The notes beneath the pieces are model-generated. The model worked only from the letters and a program-made list of their open reading frames with translations, made no database searches and was not told where the DNA came from. This document shows, piece after piece, positions 52,527 through 60,879 of a stretch of DNA of 64,000 bases (positions are counted from its first letter, which is position 1; each line of letters opens with the position of its first letter). The DNA lies in contig NZ_FNAN01000015.1 in the NCBI RefSeq assembly GCF_900101885.1, positions 1-64,000 on the forward strand, read 5' to 3'. Source of the DNA: Dyadobacter soli. GTDB lineage: Bacteria; Bacteroidota; Bacteroidia; Cytophagales; Spirosomataceae. The translations under genes and the position numbers were made by a program.

Positions 52527-52607
52527 TGACCGCCGACCATTGACCGCCGACCGCCGATGTTGCTATTCTGTGATCCGAGTCGGCGGTCGGCCGTCAGCGG
52601 TCGGTAG
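52527..52607. repeat. GC-rich inverted repeat built of CCGACC units
   Basis: Left arm about 52527-52557 (with TGACCGCCGACCATTGACCG inside) and right arm about 52580-52607 are imperfect inverted copies (about 24 of 30 positions pair) around a 22-nt loop. The unit GACCGCCGACC recurs at 54271-54300 with one mismatch over 21 nt. The hairpin lies between the convergent CNNM and SDR genes and might also stop transcription, though no T-run follows. Confidence 0.7.
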
Positions 52608-52611
52608 TTAA

Positions 52612-53301
52612 TTAAGCCTCATTATAAAGCTTCAAAACTGTTTGCCGTAATTTTTTTCCCGTATCACTTAATACAAATGCCACACCCTCGGCCATGTCGG
52701 GGGCGGAAATCCATTTGCTGAAATCTGAATTTGGCATCGCGGCGCGGTTGTCGGGCGTGTCGATAATGCTTGGGACGATGACGGTAGCGGTGATGTTCTT
52801 CGCTTTTCCTTCTGCATTGATGAGGTCTGCCATTTGGAAGATCAGCGTCTTCGCAAGCGTGTAAGCGAAACTTCCGGTACCTGCCTCAGGTACGAGCGCG
52901 GGCCGTGCGCCTATGAAGATAAACTGGCCGCCACCATTGGCTTCGAAATGCTTCATCAGAGGCTTCACCACGTGAAATGCCGTTTTGAAATTCATCGTCA
53001 GCATTTGCTCGATGTCGGCATCGGTCGTGTCGGTCAGTTTGGCCATCGCGAACCCGCCTGCGAGTAGTATCCCCGCTTCGATTTTGCCTGCATTGGTGAT
53101 CGCTTCGGCTACGAAAAGTTCGGTTTGCGCCGCGTCAGAGAGGTCGGCGAGGTAGTTGGAGACGCTCGCATTGTCGGCGTAGGCGTTCGTTTTGCCTTCG
53201 CGGACATTGATATGCAAGCCATAACCAAGCGCTGTCAGTTTTTTCACAACATCTTTACCGAGGTTTCCCGTGGCTCCGGTTACGATCACTTGTTTGGGCA
53301 T
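52612..53301 (-). CDS. Short-chain dehydrogenase/reductase
   Basis: Protein of 229 residues with a Rossmann fold: VTGATGNLGKDVVKKL at the N-terminus, NAGKIEAGILLAGG, FIFIGARPAL in the serine-containing strand position, and the YTLAK pair (Y, K) as catalytic residues. The usual active-site serine seems replaced in the FIGARP strand, so activity is uncertain. NAD(P) dependence is likely by family; the substrate is unknown. It lies 20 bp downstream of galU on the same strand. Confidence 0.85.
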   Translation of the reverse strand: MPKQVIVTGATGNLGKDVVKKLTALGYGLHINVREGKTNAYADNASVSNYLADLSDAAQTELFVAEAITNAGKIEAGILLAGGFAMAKLTDTTDADIEQMLTMNFKTAFHVVKPLMKHFEANGGGQFIFIGARPALVPEAGTGSFAYTLAKTLIFQMADLINAEGKAKNITATVIVPSIIDTPDNRAAMPNSDFSKWISAPDMAEGVAFVLSDTGKKLRQTVLKLYNEA

Positions 53302-53321
53302 GGTTATGGCTTTTTAAATGC

Positions 53322-54185
53322 TTATTTGTTTAGAATATCAACCAGGAATTTCCGGAATGGTTCAGCAAATTCCTTCCTTTTCAATGCGAACTCGACGGTT
53401 GTTTTGAGGTAATCCAACTTATCGCCGATATCGTGGCGCTTTCCTTCGATATGGTGTGCAAAGATATTTTCACGTTTCAAAAGGAGCAACAGCGAGTCGG
53501 TGAGCTGGATTTCGTTGTTTTTGCCTTTGGGTGTTTGCTCGATGGTATTGAAGATTTCGGGTGTCAGCACGTAACGACCGGCAATGGCGAGGTTGGAAGG
53601 GGCCTTGTCGATCGCAGGTTTTTCGATTAATGTGCTCAGCTCCATAATGGAGTCGCTCAGCGAGTTTCCGCCGACGATACCGTAGCGGTTCACCTTATTG
53701 GCAGGTACTTCCTCCACCGCGATCACCGAGCCGCCGTATTGTTCGTAAGTATCCATCAATTGCTGCGTAACCGGGATCACCGAATCCATGATGGTATCCC
53801 CCAAAAGCACTGCAAATGGCTCGTTACCAACATGGTGTCGTGCGTAATAGATCGCGTCGCCAAGGCCGTTGGCTTCTTTCTGGCGCACGAAATGCACGTT
53901 GGCCATATCGGCGAGGCGGCGCATTTCATTGAACCATAGCAAGTCTTCCTTTTCTTCCAGGCGACTTTCGAGCTCCACGTTCCGGTCGAAATGGTCCTCG
54001 ATGGCGCGCTTGCCTTTTCCGGAAATGATCAGAATGTCTTCAATCCCCGAATCCACGGCTTCCTGCACCACATACTGAATGGTAGGAATGTCGATAATCG
54101 GGAGCATTTCCTTCGGCATCGATTTGGTTGCCGGCAGGAAGCGGGTTCCGAGTCCGGCAGCGGGTATAACGGCTTTGCGAATCAT
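53322..54185 (-). CDS. galU: UTP-glucose-1-phosphate uridylyltransferase
   Basis: Enzyme of 287 residues that makes UDP-glucose from UTP and glucose-1-phosphate. It opens with AVIPAAGLGTRFLPATKSMP and KEMLPIIDIPTIQYVV, the nucleotide-binding signature, then GLGDAIYYARHHVGNEPF, AVLLGDTIMD and the lysine region FALKRKEF. ATG 54185 (MIRKAVIPAAG) matches the family start; the longer open frame upstream runs through a GC-rich repeat and has no family character. UDP-glucose would feed the capsule locus. Confidence 0.93.
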   Translation of the reverse strand: MIRKAVIPAAGLGTRFLPATKSMPKEMLPIIDIPTIQYVVQEAVDSGIEDILIISGKGKRAIEDHFDRNVELESRLEEKEDLLWFNEMRRLADMANVHFVRQKEANGLGDAIYYARHHVGNEPFAVLLGDTIMDSVIPVTQQLMDTYEQYGGSVIAVEEVPANKVNRYGIVGGNSLSDSIMELSTLIEKPAIDKAPSNLAIAGRYVLTPEIFNTIEQTPKGKNNEIQLTDSLLLLLKRENIFAHHIEGKRHDIGDKLDYLKTTVEFALKRKEFAEPFRKFLVDILNK

Positions 54186-54270
54186 AGTTTTGGTTGTGTG
54201 CTGCCGGTATTTGTGGACAGCTCTTTGATTTTGGATGAGTATAATGATGTAGTTGAGTATTCGTTTTGAC

Positions 54271-54300
54271 GGCCGACGGCCGACCACTGACCGCCGACCG
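54271..54300. repeat. Second copy of the CCGACC repeat
   Basis: GGCCGACGGCCGACCACTGA and the following CCGCCGACCG share 21 nt (one mismatch) with the left arm at 52527-52557, in the same orientation. It lies 85 bp upstream of the galU start, so the two repeats flank the SDR-galU segment. Confidence 0.65.
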
Positions 54301-54375
54301 TAAGTTAGCTAGTCGATGATTTTACTTAAAACAATAAATGACTATCCCTGACAGCACTTGACAACTTTTGACACA

Positions 54376-55371
54376 TTAAACGACGAACGGACGTATCACC
54401 CTTGCATTGAATTTTTTCAACTGGACAAACAGCTGGTTCAGCATATCGTCGTCCTTGTAAATGCCGATAATGGTGCCGCCTGAGCCGGCGAATTTGGCCG
54501 AAGCGCCGCAGGCACGAGCTGCGTTGATCAGTTTTTTGTTCGATTCAGGGACGTTATAGATTTTGCATCGCAAGTCGAAATTCTCGTTCATGAGCGAATG
54601 CAGGTCATCGGGGCGTCCTTCAAGTAACGCGGTACGGCCGTCTTCGGCCTTCTGCGCGATCTGTCCGAGGACATCGATCACATCCTGCTCGCCGCGGTCG
54701 TAGCGCGTGCGTACGTCGTTGTGTACCTTGCCCGAGACTTTGCTGAGGTTGGTGTTGTAGGCTACGTAAAGCTTTGGCAGTAGTTCGGGGTTAATGCGTT
54801 CGTAGCGGCCATATCCCTGCGTCTGGATCATGGTTTTATCAAAATCCATATATACACAGCCTTCGTAGCACTGGATCACGCGGTCCTGCAAGCCGGCGGT
54901 AATGCCCAGCTCTTCGGTTTCGGTTACCATTACCAGTTGCGGCAATATTTCGAGGGGTATCTCAACCTTGTAAAACTGCATTAACGCCCGGAACAGCGCG
55001 ACGATAATGGCGCTGGACCCCGACATGCCTACTTGCCGCGGGATAGAAGAGCGGTACCGTACGGTAAAGTTCTTGTTGGGTAGCCTGATATTGTTTTCCT
55101 CGCAATAGTCGCCGAATTTCTTGATACCGGCTTTAATAAGCGGAATGCCGCCATTGTAGCCCAGCATGTTCACCGAATCACGCAGGTGGAAAATGCTGCG
55201 GAATGTGTTCAAATCCTGCGGCTGGGGCTCGATATGCAGCTCGGGCGACTCGTAAAGCGAAATGGAAGCCCCGAAATTTCTTACAGATATGGAAATCGTT
55301 TTACCGAAAAACCCATCGGAAGGATTGCCTAAAAGCCCCGCACGGGCATAGGCGCGTGTTTCAATGATCAA
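54376..55371 (-). CDS. GHMP kinase, glucuronokinase-like
   Basis: Sugar kinase of 331 residues. YARAGLLGNPSDGFFGKTIS near the N-terminus is close to the opening of plant glucuronokinase as I recall it; the ATP motif is SIPRQVGMSGSSAIIVAL (GHMP motif 2, about residue 112), and ASAKFAGSGGTIIGIY is motif 3. Such enzymes phosphorylate the anomeric position of sugars such as glucuronate, giving GlcA-1-P, which a uridylyltransferase can turn into UDP-GlcA. The galU gene is 190 bp downstream on the same strand. GHMP fold is firm; glucuronate as substrate is inference. Confidence 0.8.
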   Translation of the reverse strand: MIIETRAYARAGLLGNPSDGFFGKTISISVRNFGASISLYESPELHIEPQPQDLNTFRSIFHLRDSVNMLGYNGGIPLIKAGIKKFGDYCEENNIRLPNKNFTVRYRSSIPRQVGMSGSSAIIVALFRALMQFYKVEIPLEILPQLVMVTETEELGITAGLQDRVIQCYEGCVYMDFDKTMIQTQGYGRYERINPELLPKLYVAYNTNLSKVSGKVHNDVRTRYDRGEQDVIDVLGQIAQKAEDGRTALLEGRPDDLHSLMNENFDLRCKIYNVPESNKKLINAARACGASAKFAGSGGTIIGIYKDDDMLNQLFVQLKKFNARVIRPFVV

Positions 55372-55497
55372 TGTAAAGCGTGTTTAGCCGGAAGTAATAA
55401 CTATCTGGACGATAAAATACCATTTTGCCCTTATAAGGCGGCATTTTAGAATTTTACCCAATGCGGCTTGAAATCTATGAATGAACGGGCTGGAAAC

Positions 55498-55529
55498 AAA
55501 AAAAGCGCGGATAAAAATATCCACGCTTT
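55498..55529 (-). terminator. Intrinsic terminator after the YceI gene
   Basis: Stem AAAGCG-GGATA / TATCC-CGCTTT with one mismatch (55502-55513 with 55518-55529) and a 4-nt loop; a T-run (to 55498) follows on the minus strand, 25 bp past the stop. Confidence 0.75.
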
Positions 55530-55553
55530 CTTTAGAGGAACGGTTTATTAATA

Positions 55554-56081
55554 TTATTGTCTTACGACCTGAACGTTTGCGATCAGTTTCACCTCGTCAC
55601 CTACAACCACGCCGCCCGCTTCGGTTACAGCGCTCCATTCCAGGCCGAACTCTTTACGGCTGATTTTACCGTTGATCTCGAAACCTGATTTGTTGTTGCC
55701 GTAGAAGTCGGTCATGTTACCGCCGAATTCTGCTGCGAAATCAACAGTTTTGGTCACGCCTTTCACGGTCAATGAGCCTGTAAGATTATAGTTTTCACCG
55801 CCTTTTTTAGCAAGTGTTCCCGTGAACGACAGTTTAGGGTGGTTGTCAGCGTCAAAGAAATCAGCTGATTTCAAGTGCTGGTCACGTTGTTCCTGTTTGG
55901 TATCTATACTTTCTACATCGGCAGAAAAGTGGACGGTAGCACCGTCGAAGTCTTCGCTAGTTGTTTCAACACCGCCTTCAAAGCTGGTGAATGCGCCAGT
56001 TACTGTTGAGATCACAAGGTGTTTCACTTTGAACTGGATTTCTGAATGCGTTGGGTCAATTACCCATTTAGTAGTAGCCAT
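55554..56081 (-). CDS. YceI-family lipid-binding-like protein
   Basis: Protein of 175 residues: TKWVIDPTHSEIQFKVKHLV, TGAFTSFEGGVET, DNHPKLSFTGTLAKK and LTVKGVTKTVDFAAEF are the usual YceI features of a lipocalin-like beta-barrel that binds polyisoprenoids. No signal peptide is visible, so unlike E. coli YceI it should be cytoplasmic. It lies 127 bp after the LolA-like gene, separated by a terminator, and has its own terminator downstream. Confidence 0.92.
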   Translation of the reverse strand: MATTKWVIDPTHSEIQFKVKHLVISTVTGAFTSFEGGVETTSEDFDGATVHFSADVESIDTKQEQRDQHLKSADFFDADNHPKLSFTGTLAKKGGENYNLTGSLTVKGVTKTVDFAAEFGGNMTDFYGNNKSGFEINGKISRKEFGLEWSAVTEAGGVVVGDEVKLIANVQVVRQ

Positions 56082-56153
56082 TGTCTTTGTTGTTTTCTGT
56101 GTATTAACATTTAATGTATATACATCTAATTGTAAATATTAGTTTCAAATGCA

Positions 56154-56186
56154 TAAAAAAAATCCCGAAAAAATTTTTCCGGGATT
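56154..56186 (-). terminator. Intrinsic terminator after the LolA-like gene
   Basis: AATCCCG (56186-56180) pairs with CGGGATT (56167-56161), with an A/T-rich inner stem, and a run of T follows (56160-56154) on the minus strand. Confidence 0.75.
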
Positions 56187-56208
56187 GAAGAAAGTGCTTT
56201 TACAGCTT

Positions 56209-56940
56209 CTATTGAGGCATTTCAAAAATTTTGGGATCAATTTTTGGGTTGACTTCCAATGCGGTTATTTTGAGCCCCATCTTGGTCCCGGGCATGGCGG
56301 AGGTAGTCACTTCGGAAGTGAACGGATAATAAATGCCATCCACCGCACGGAAATCCGACTGCACATTTTCAGACATGATCTCCTGCCCGTTCATCGACGT
56401 CTGGGCAACGATTTTCAGGATGTAGAAAGTGTCTTTCGAAATGTAGTTGATTCTACGAACGCCGCTGGGCAAAGTCATGGTTACCTTGTAAACTTTCGCA
56501 CCCGCGAGCTCTTCTTCACCGTCGAGCGTCACTTTATAGCCTTTTTCTTTATAGTTGTAGAGCCCGGTAAGATCGGTTTCGTTCGCCAGGGATTTCACCG
56601 CGTCTTCGGGCAATGCGGTAGCTTTCGTATTGCCGGCCATCGGGTTGATCGTCCAGCCTGCATTGCCATTCACCGCCTGCACGACCGTCATCCCCTGCAC
56701 CGTACTCTCGCTCCGGAAGCCTTTGTTTTGCACGATAGTCGTCGTAATGGGAACTTTCATGTTCATAATATCCATTTCGGCTGAAATCTTCATGCTTTGC
56801 AGCTTGCCCAGCTTCTCGCCGCCCATCGCTTTGATGTGTTTGGCAATAACATCGTCAACAGTCTGGGCGCTTACCGCATTGGTAATGCCTACGATGATCA
56901 GGAATGCGAGTAGTTTGAAAAGGTTTTTGGAATGTTGCAT
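56209..56940 (-). CDS. LolA/outer-membrane lipoprotein-sorting-like periplasmic protein
   Basis: Protein of 243 residues with a signal peptide (LLAFLIIVGITNAVSAQ). The mature N-terminus VDDVIAKHIKAMGGEKLGKL and VTMTLPSGVRRINYISKDTFYILK and DGIYYPFTSEVTTS (each split by unlike residues) match the family of LolA-like proteins of Bacteroidota, half-barrel folds that hold a lipid or lipoprotein acyl chain. It is a single-gene unit after the DUF433 gene (40-bp gap) on the same strand. Family assignment by pattern only. Confidence 0.68.
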   Translation of the reverse strand: MQHSKNLFKLLAFLIIVGITNAVSAQTVDDVIAKHIKAMGGEKLGKLQSMKISAEMDIMNMKVPITTTIVQNKGFRSESTVQGMTVVQAVNGNAGWTINPMAGNTKATALPEDAVKSLANETDLTGLYNYKEKGYKVTLDGEEELAGAKVYKVTMTLPSGVRRINYISKDTFYILKIVAQTSMNGQEIMSENVQSDFRAVDGIYYPFTSEVTTSAMPGTKMGLKITALEVNPKIDPKIFEMPQ

Positions 56941-56980
56941 ATGGTGTGGTTGGTTGGTGGAATTGAGAAGTCAAGTATTG

Positions 56981-57169
56981 TCAGTAAGTAATGCAGGCAT
57001 CTATATCAGCATCTTCAAGTGAGGGAAATTGAAATAGGATCATTTTCCGGTCGTCGCCACCTGCCAGATGCTCTAATATGGTTTGAACAGTTATCCTTTT
57101 ATTCCTGATGGTCGGCTTGCCGTTGCACAAATCAGGATTTACCGTAATTCTTTCTATTAAGTCAGCCAT
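56981..57169 (-). CDS. DUF433 protein (antitoxin-like), second copy
   Basis: Small protein of 62 residues, MADLIERITVNPDLCNGKP, TIRNKRITVQTILEHLAGG and FPSLEDADIDACITY, aligning throughout with the DUF433 protein at 45071-45277. ATG 57169 is chosen since the upstream extension crosses the atpG terminator. No PIN-like toxin gene lies beside it; the LolA-like gene follows. Thus a second orphan of this type. Confidence 0.83.
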   Translation of the reverse strand: MADLIERITVNPDLCNGKPTIRNKRITVQTILEHLAGGDDRKMILFQFPSLEDADIDACITY

Positions 57170-57211
57170 TGTAGTACCATTTAAATGACGATAGTGCACT
57201 GGTAAATAAAC

Positions 57212-57246
57212 AAAAAAACGGCCGGATTGTTGCAATCCGGCCGTTT
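57212..57246 (-). terminator. Intrinsic terminator after atpG
   Basis: Perfect 14-bp stem AAACGGCCGGATTG / CAATCCGGCCGTTT (57246-57233 with 57229-57216), 3-nt loop, followed on the minus strand by seven T (57218-57212). It lies 21 bp past the atpG stop. Confidence 0.88.
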
Positions 57247-57267
57247 GGAATGGGGTATTGAGGTAAC

Positions 57268-58152
57268 CTAGTTTTTCAATGCTTCGGCACCACCTACGAT
57301 TTCAAGGATCTCTTTCGTGATCGCTGCCTGGCGCGTACGGTTGTAAACGAGGCGCAACTCTTTCAGAAGTTCCTGGGCGTTTTCCGTTGCTTTGTCCATC
57401 GCTGTCATACGCGCTCCCTGCTCCGATGCATTGGATTCGAGAACGGCGCGGTACAACTGGATTTTCAGCGACTTAGGAATCAGTTCCGCGAGGATTTCGT
57501 CTTCGTCGGGTTCGAAAATATAGCTAACCTCGGTCTTTTTCGACTTGGTCGATTTATTTTCAGCTACGATCGGCAGGTACGGATCAGCGTGGATGATTTG
57601 GGTAGCAACGTTTTTGAACTCGTTGTACACGATATCCACTGCGTCGTAACGGCCTTCCGAGAAATCTTTCATGATCTCTTCGGCTGCGCTCTTCACGTTT
57701 ACAAAGTTCAAACGTCCGAAAAGGTCGGTGTAAGCGGTGTTTACAGTGAAGCCGCGGCGTACGAGCGTTTCCGCGCCTTTTTTGCCGATGGCAAAAATCT
57801 CTACATTCCCCTTAGCTGCCTGAGCCGCGTATTTCGACTCGATCAGCTGGAGTGTAGCTTTAATAACATTGGTGTTGAATGCTCCGCACAATCCACGGTC
57901 GGAAGTTACGACAATGACAAGCACCTTTTCTACCGCGCGAACGGCTTTCAACGGGCTGTCGGCAGCGCTTTCCGATCCTGACGAAACTGTCAGAAGCATT
58001 TCACCAAGCTTCTGTGCATACGGGCGCATTTGCAGAATGTTGTCCTGCGCGCGACGCAACTTGGCTGCCGCCACCATTTTCATGGCTTTGGTGATCTGCT
58101 GTGTGGAATTAACCGAAACGATACGGTTACGTACTTCTTTTAAGCTGGCCAT
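57268..58152 (-). CDS. atpG: ATP synthase F1 gamma subunit
   Basis: Protein of 294 residues forming the central rotor stalk. ASLKEVRNRIVSVNSTQQIT and KAMKMVAAAKLRRAQ at the N-terminus and ATENAQELLKELRLVYNRTR and QAAITKEILEIVGGAEAL at the C-terminus are the two long conserved helices; VTSDRGLCGAFNTNV is the third signature. It follows atpA after 90 bp with a hairpin in between, and ends at a strong terminator. Confidence 0.96.
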   Translation of the reverse strand: MASLKEVRNRIVSVNSTQQITKAMKMVAAAKLRRAQDNILQMRPYAQKLGEMLLTVSSGSESAADSPLKAVRAVEKVLVIVVTSDRGLCGAFNTNVIKATLQLIESKYAAQAAKGNVEIFAIGKKGAETLVRRGFTVNTAYTDLFGRLNFVNVKSAAEEIMKDFSEGRYDAVDIVYNEFKNVATQIIHADPYLPIVAENKSTKSKKTEVSYIFEPDEDEILAELIPKSLKIQLYRAVLESNASEQGARMTAMDKATENAQELLKELRLVYNRTRQAAITKEILEIVGGAEALKN

Positions 58153-58201
58153 TTTCTGGGTGTTTTAAGCGATCCGGTGATCCTATTATATATGTACTAG
58201 G

Positions 58202-58234
58202 AAAATGCCGGAACGGGTGACGCTCCGGCATTTT
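58202..58234 (-). terminator. Hairpin between atpA and atpG (attenuator or weak terminator)
   Basis: Perfect 11-bp stem AAAATGCCGGA / TCCGGCATTTT (58234-58224 with 58212-58202), 11-nt loop, then CCTAG on the minus strand, so the T-run is only the four T of the stem. It may tune atpG against atpA, act as an mRNA stabiliser, or be a processing site. Confidence 0.6.
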
Positions 58235-58242
58235 TACCGGTG

Positions 58243-59820
58243 TTAACGATATTTTACAGCAACTTCTTTAGCTACTTTCTCGATAACGTCTGTTACGCTG
58301 TTGTCCAGTTTTCCGGCACGCAAAGCAGCGAGTGCTTCTTTATTCTGGCTGGCCAATACGGTGGTGAAATCCTTTTCGAATTCTTTCACACGTGCTACGT
58401 CTACGTTATCCAGCAAACCTTTGGTGGATGCGTAAACAGTTGCTACCTGCAATTCAACAGGAACCGGCGCGTATTGTGCTTGTTTCAAAACTTCCTGGTT
58501 GCGGCGTCCCCGGTCGATCGCCAGCTTGGTAGCGGCATCGAGGTCGGAACCGAATTTCGCAAATGCTTCCAGTTCGCGGAACTGCGCCTGATCCAGTTTC
58601 AGGGTACCCGAAACTTTCTTCATCGATTTGATCTGCGCGTTACCACCCACACGTGACACCGAGATACCTACGTTGATCGCAGGACGGATACCCGAGTTGA
58701 ACAGGTTGGATTCGAGGAAGATCTGACCGTCGGTGATCGAGATTACGTTCGTAGGAATGTAAGCCGAAACGTCACCAGCCTGTGTTTCGATGATCGGAAG
58801 GGCTGTCAATGAACCACCACCTTTAACTTTGCCTTTCAATGAAGGCGGAAGGTCGTTCATGTTCGCAGCGATGCTGTCATCGGAGATAATTTTCGCAGCA
58901 CGTTCCAAAAGGCGGCTGTGGAGGTAGAATACGTCACCTGGGTAAGCTTCGCGGCCCGGAGGACGACGGAGCAGCAGGGACACCTCGCGGTAAGATACCG
59001 CTTGTTTCGAAAGGTCATCGTAGATTACGAGTGCAGGACGGCCGGTATCACGGAAATACTCACCAATCGCCGCGCCTGTAAACGGTGCGTAGAATTGCAT
59101 TGGAGAAGGATCCGAAGCGCCGGCTGCCACGATTACCGTGTAGTCCATCGCGCCGTATCTGCGGAGCGTAGCTTCGATCGACTTGATAGTCGAAGCTTTC
59201 TGGCCGCAGGCCACGTAGATACAGAAAACGGGCTCGCCTTTTTCGTAAAATTCCCTCTGGTTAATGATTGTATCGATCGCCACCGCAGTCTTACCTGTCT
59301 GGCGGTCACCGATGATCAGCTCGCGCTGTCCGCGTCCGATGGGGATCATCGCGTCGATCGCTTTGATACCCGTTTGAAGCGGCTCGGTTACCGGCTGGCG
59401 GTAGATTACCCCCGGCGCTTTACGCTCGATAGGCATCTCGAAAAGCTCGCCGGTAATAGGTCCGTTTCCGTCGATCGGCTCAGCCAGCGTGTTTACCACA
59501 CGGCCGACGATTCCGTCACCTACTTTCACGGAAGCGATTTCTTTGGTACGTTTTACAGTAGCACCTTCTTTGATGTCACTGAAATCCCCCAGCAATACGG
59601 CACCCACATTGTCCTCTTCGAGGTTCAAAGCGAGGGCTTTAAGGCCATTCTCGAAAACAAGCAGCTCACCTGCCTGTACCTGGGAAAGACCATAAATGCG
59701 GGCAACACCGTCACCAACTTGAAGGACTGTTCCTACTTCTTCGAGTTCTGCTTCTGATCTAGCGCCTGCAAGTTGTTCGCGCAGGATGGCCGAAACTTCA
59801 TCCGGTCTAACAGATACCAT
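58243..59820 (-). CDS. atpA: ATP synthase F1 alpha subunit
   Basis: Protein of 525 residues. VRPDEVSAILREQL opens it, the P-loop is GDRQTGKT at 171-178, and DDLSKQAVSYREVSLLLRRPPGREAYPGD (split at SLLL) and PTNVISITDGQIFLES are alpha signatures. It binds nucleotide without catalysis in the alpha3-beta3 ring. No other F1/Fo gene precedes it: the next gene upstream is a divergent FKBP, so atpA-atpG are detached from the atpBEFH genes and from atpDC. Confidence 0.97.
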   Translation of the reverse strand: MVSVRPDEVSAILREQLAGARSEAELEEVGTVLQVGDGVARIYGLSQVQAGELLVFENGLKALALNLEEDNVGAVLLGDFSDIKEGATVKRTKEIASVKVGDGIVGRVVNTLAEPIDGNGPITGELFEMPIERKAPGVIYRQPVTEPLQTGIKAIDAMIPIGRGQRELIIGDRQTGKTAVAIDTIINQREFYEKGEPVFCIYVACGQKASTIKSIEATLRRYGAMDYTVIVAAGASDPSPMQFYAPFTGAAIGEYFRDTGRPALVIYDDLSKQAVSYREVSLLLRRPPGREAYPGDVFYLHSRLLERAAKIISDDSIAANMNDLPPSLKGKVKGGGSLTALPIIETQAGDVSAYIPTNVISITDGQIFLESNLFNSGIRPAINVGISVSRVGGNAQIKSMKKVSGTLKLDQAQFRELEAFAKFGSDLDAATKLAIDRGRRNQEVLKQAQYAPVPVELQVATVYASTKGLLDNVDVARVKEFEKDFTTVLASQNKEALAALRAGKLDNSVTDVIEKVAKEVAVKYR

Positions 59821-59871
59821 AGTATAATTGACTTATTTAGAGTATAGTAGTAAGTTTTCTGAAAACTGCCG

Positions 59872-59879
59872 CAAAGGTA
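59872..59879 (-). promoter_or_regulatory. Promoter -7 element of atpA
   Basis: TACCTTTG followed by CGGC on the minus strand, about 52 bp before the atpA start, matches TAnnTTTGC. A TTTTT run about 16 nt upstream could serve as the -33 box. Confidence 0.5.
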
Positions 59880-60109
59880 GAGTTTTATTTTGGTAAAAAC
59901 AGAATGATTTAACTAAAACCTGTGATATAAAATTAGATTTTTCCAAGGACAGGAGCGGAAGGGCTTCGCGGGACGCAAATTAACCGTTTATCAGCTTCTA
60001 ATAACATTTTTAAAACTTTTTTAGGTACTGATTGTGTTTTTGTTGTAATTGAATTCGTTAATGACACTTATATATTAAATTTTAATCTTTTCGACCGTCT
60101 TTCAGTATA

Positions 60110-60868
60110 ATGTACAAATTAGAAAAAACCATTTTAGCAGCCCTGGCTTTTGGAGTATTGACAATCGCGGAAGGCAACGCACAGACTATCAAAAAAACAA
60201 CCAAACCAGCCGCAACTGTAAAGAAATCAGCGGCAACACCTGCAAAAACATCCGCAGCTCCTGCAACGTTGAAAACCAAGGCCGACTCTTTGTCCGCGGC
60301 AATAGGTGTGAGCTTCGCCAATTCAATTGCATCGCAAGGAATCACGGACTTGAATGCCGACCTGCTTACACAGACCGTAAAAGCTGCTTTAAAGGGTGAA
60401 AAAACCGCATTTACGTCGGATGAAGCCAATATGTTCATCCAGGGTTACTTCACCAAAATGATGGAAGAGAAAGGTGCAGTGGTGCGGAAGGAAGGCGAGA
60501 AGTTTTTGGAAGAAAACAAGAAGAAGGAAGGCGTGGTAACTACCGAAAGCGGCCTTCAATACCAGATTATCAAAACAGGCGACGGCCCCAAGCCGACGGC
60601 AACGGATAAAGTAAAGACACACTACCACGGTACATTGCCCAATGGAACGGTTTTTGACAGCTCGGTCGACAGAGGCGAGCCGGTTGAATTCCCGGTCAAT
60701 GGCGTGATCAAAGGATGGACCGAAGCGCTTCAGTTAATGCCTGTCGGATCGAAATGGAAGCTTTTTGTTCCATATCAGCTGGCTTACGGTGAGCGTGCGG
60801 CAGGCCCTCAGATACCGGCTTATTCAGCCCTCGTATTTGAGGTTGAATTATTGGAAATCGTAAAATAG
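60110..60868 (+). CDS. Exported FKBP-type peptidyl-prolyl isomerase
   Basis: Protein of 252 residues with a signal sequence (ILAALAFGVLTIAEGNAQ) followed by a Lys/Ala/Thr-rich linker (about 25-58), an N-terminal dimerisation domain (ADSLSAAIGVSFANSIASQG, about 60-140) and the FKBP domain (about 150-252) with VKTHYHGTLPNGTVFDSSVDRG (split at TLPN), VIKGWTEALQLMPVGSKW and PYQLAYGERAAG. It folds proteins in the periplasm or on the outer membrane, like Mip/FkpA. It is followed by the Prc-like protease gene after 11 bp, probably one operon. Confidence 0.92.
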   Translation: MYKLEKTILAALAFGVLTIAEGNAQTIKKTTKPAATVKKSAATPAKTSAAPATLKTKADSLSAAIGVSFANSIASQGITDLNADLLTQTVKAALKGEKTAFTSDEANMFIQGYFTKMMEEKGAVVRKEGEKFLEENKKKEGVVTTESGLQYQIIKTGDGPKPTATDKVKTHYHGTLPNGTVFDSSVDRGEPVEFPVNGVIKGWTEALQLMPVGSKWKLFVPYQLAYGERAAGPQIPAYSALVFEVELLEIVK

Positions 60869-60879
60869 CAAACGTGCAA

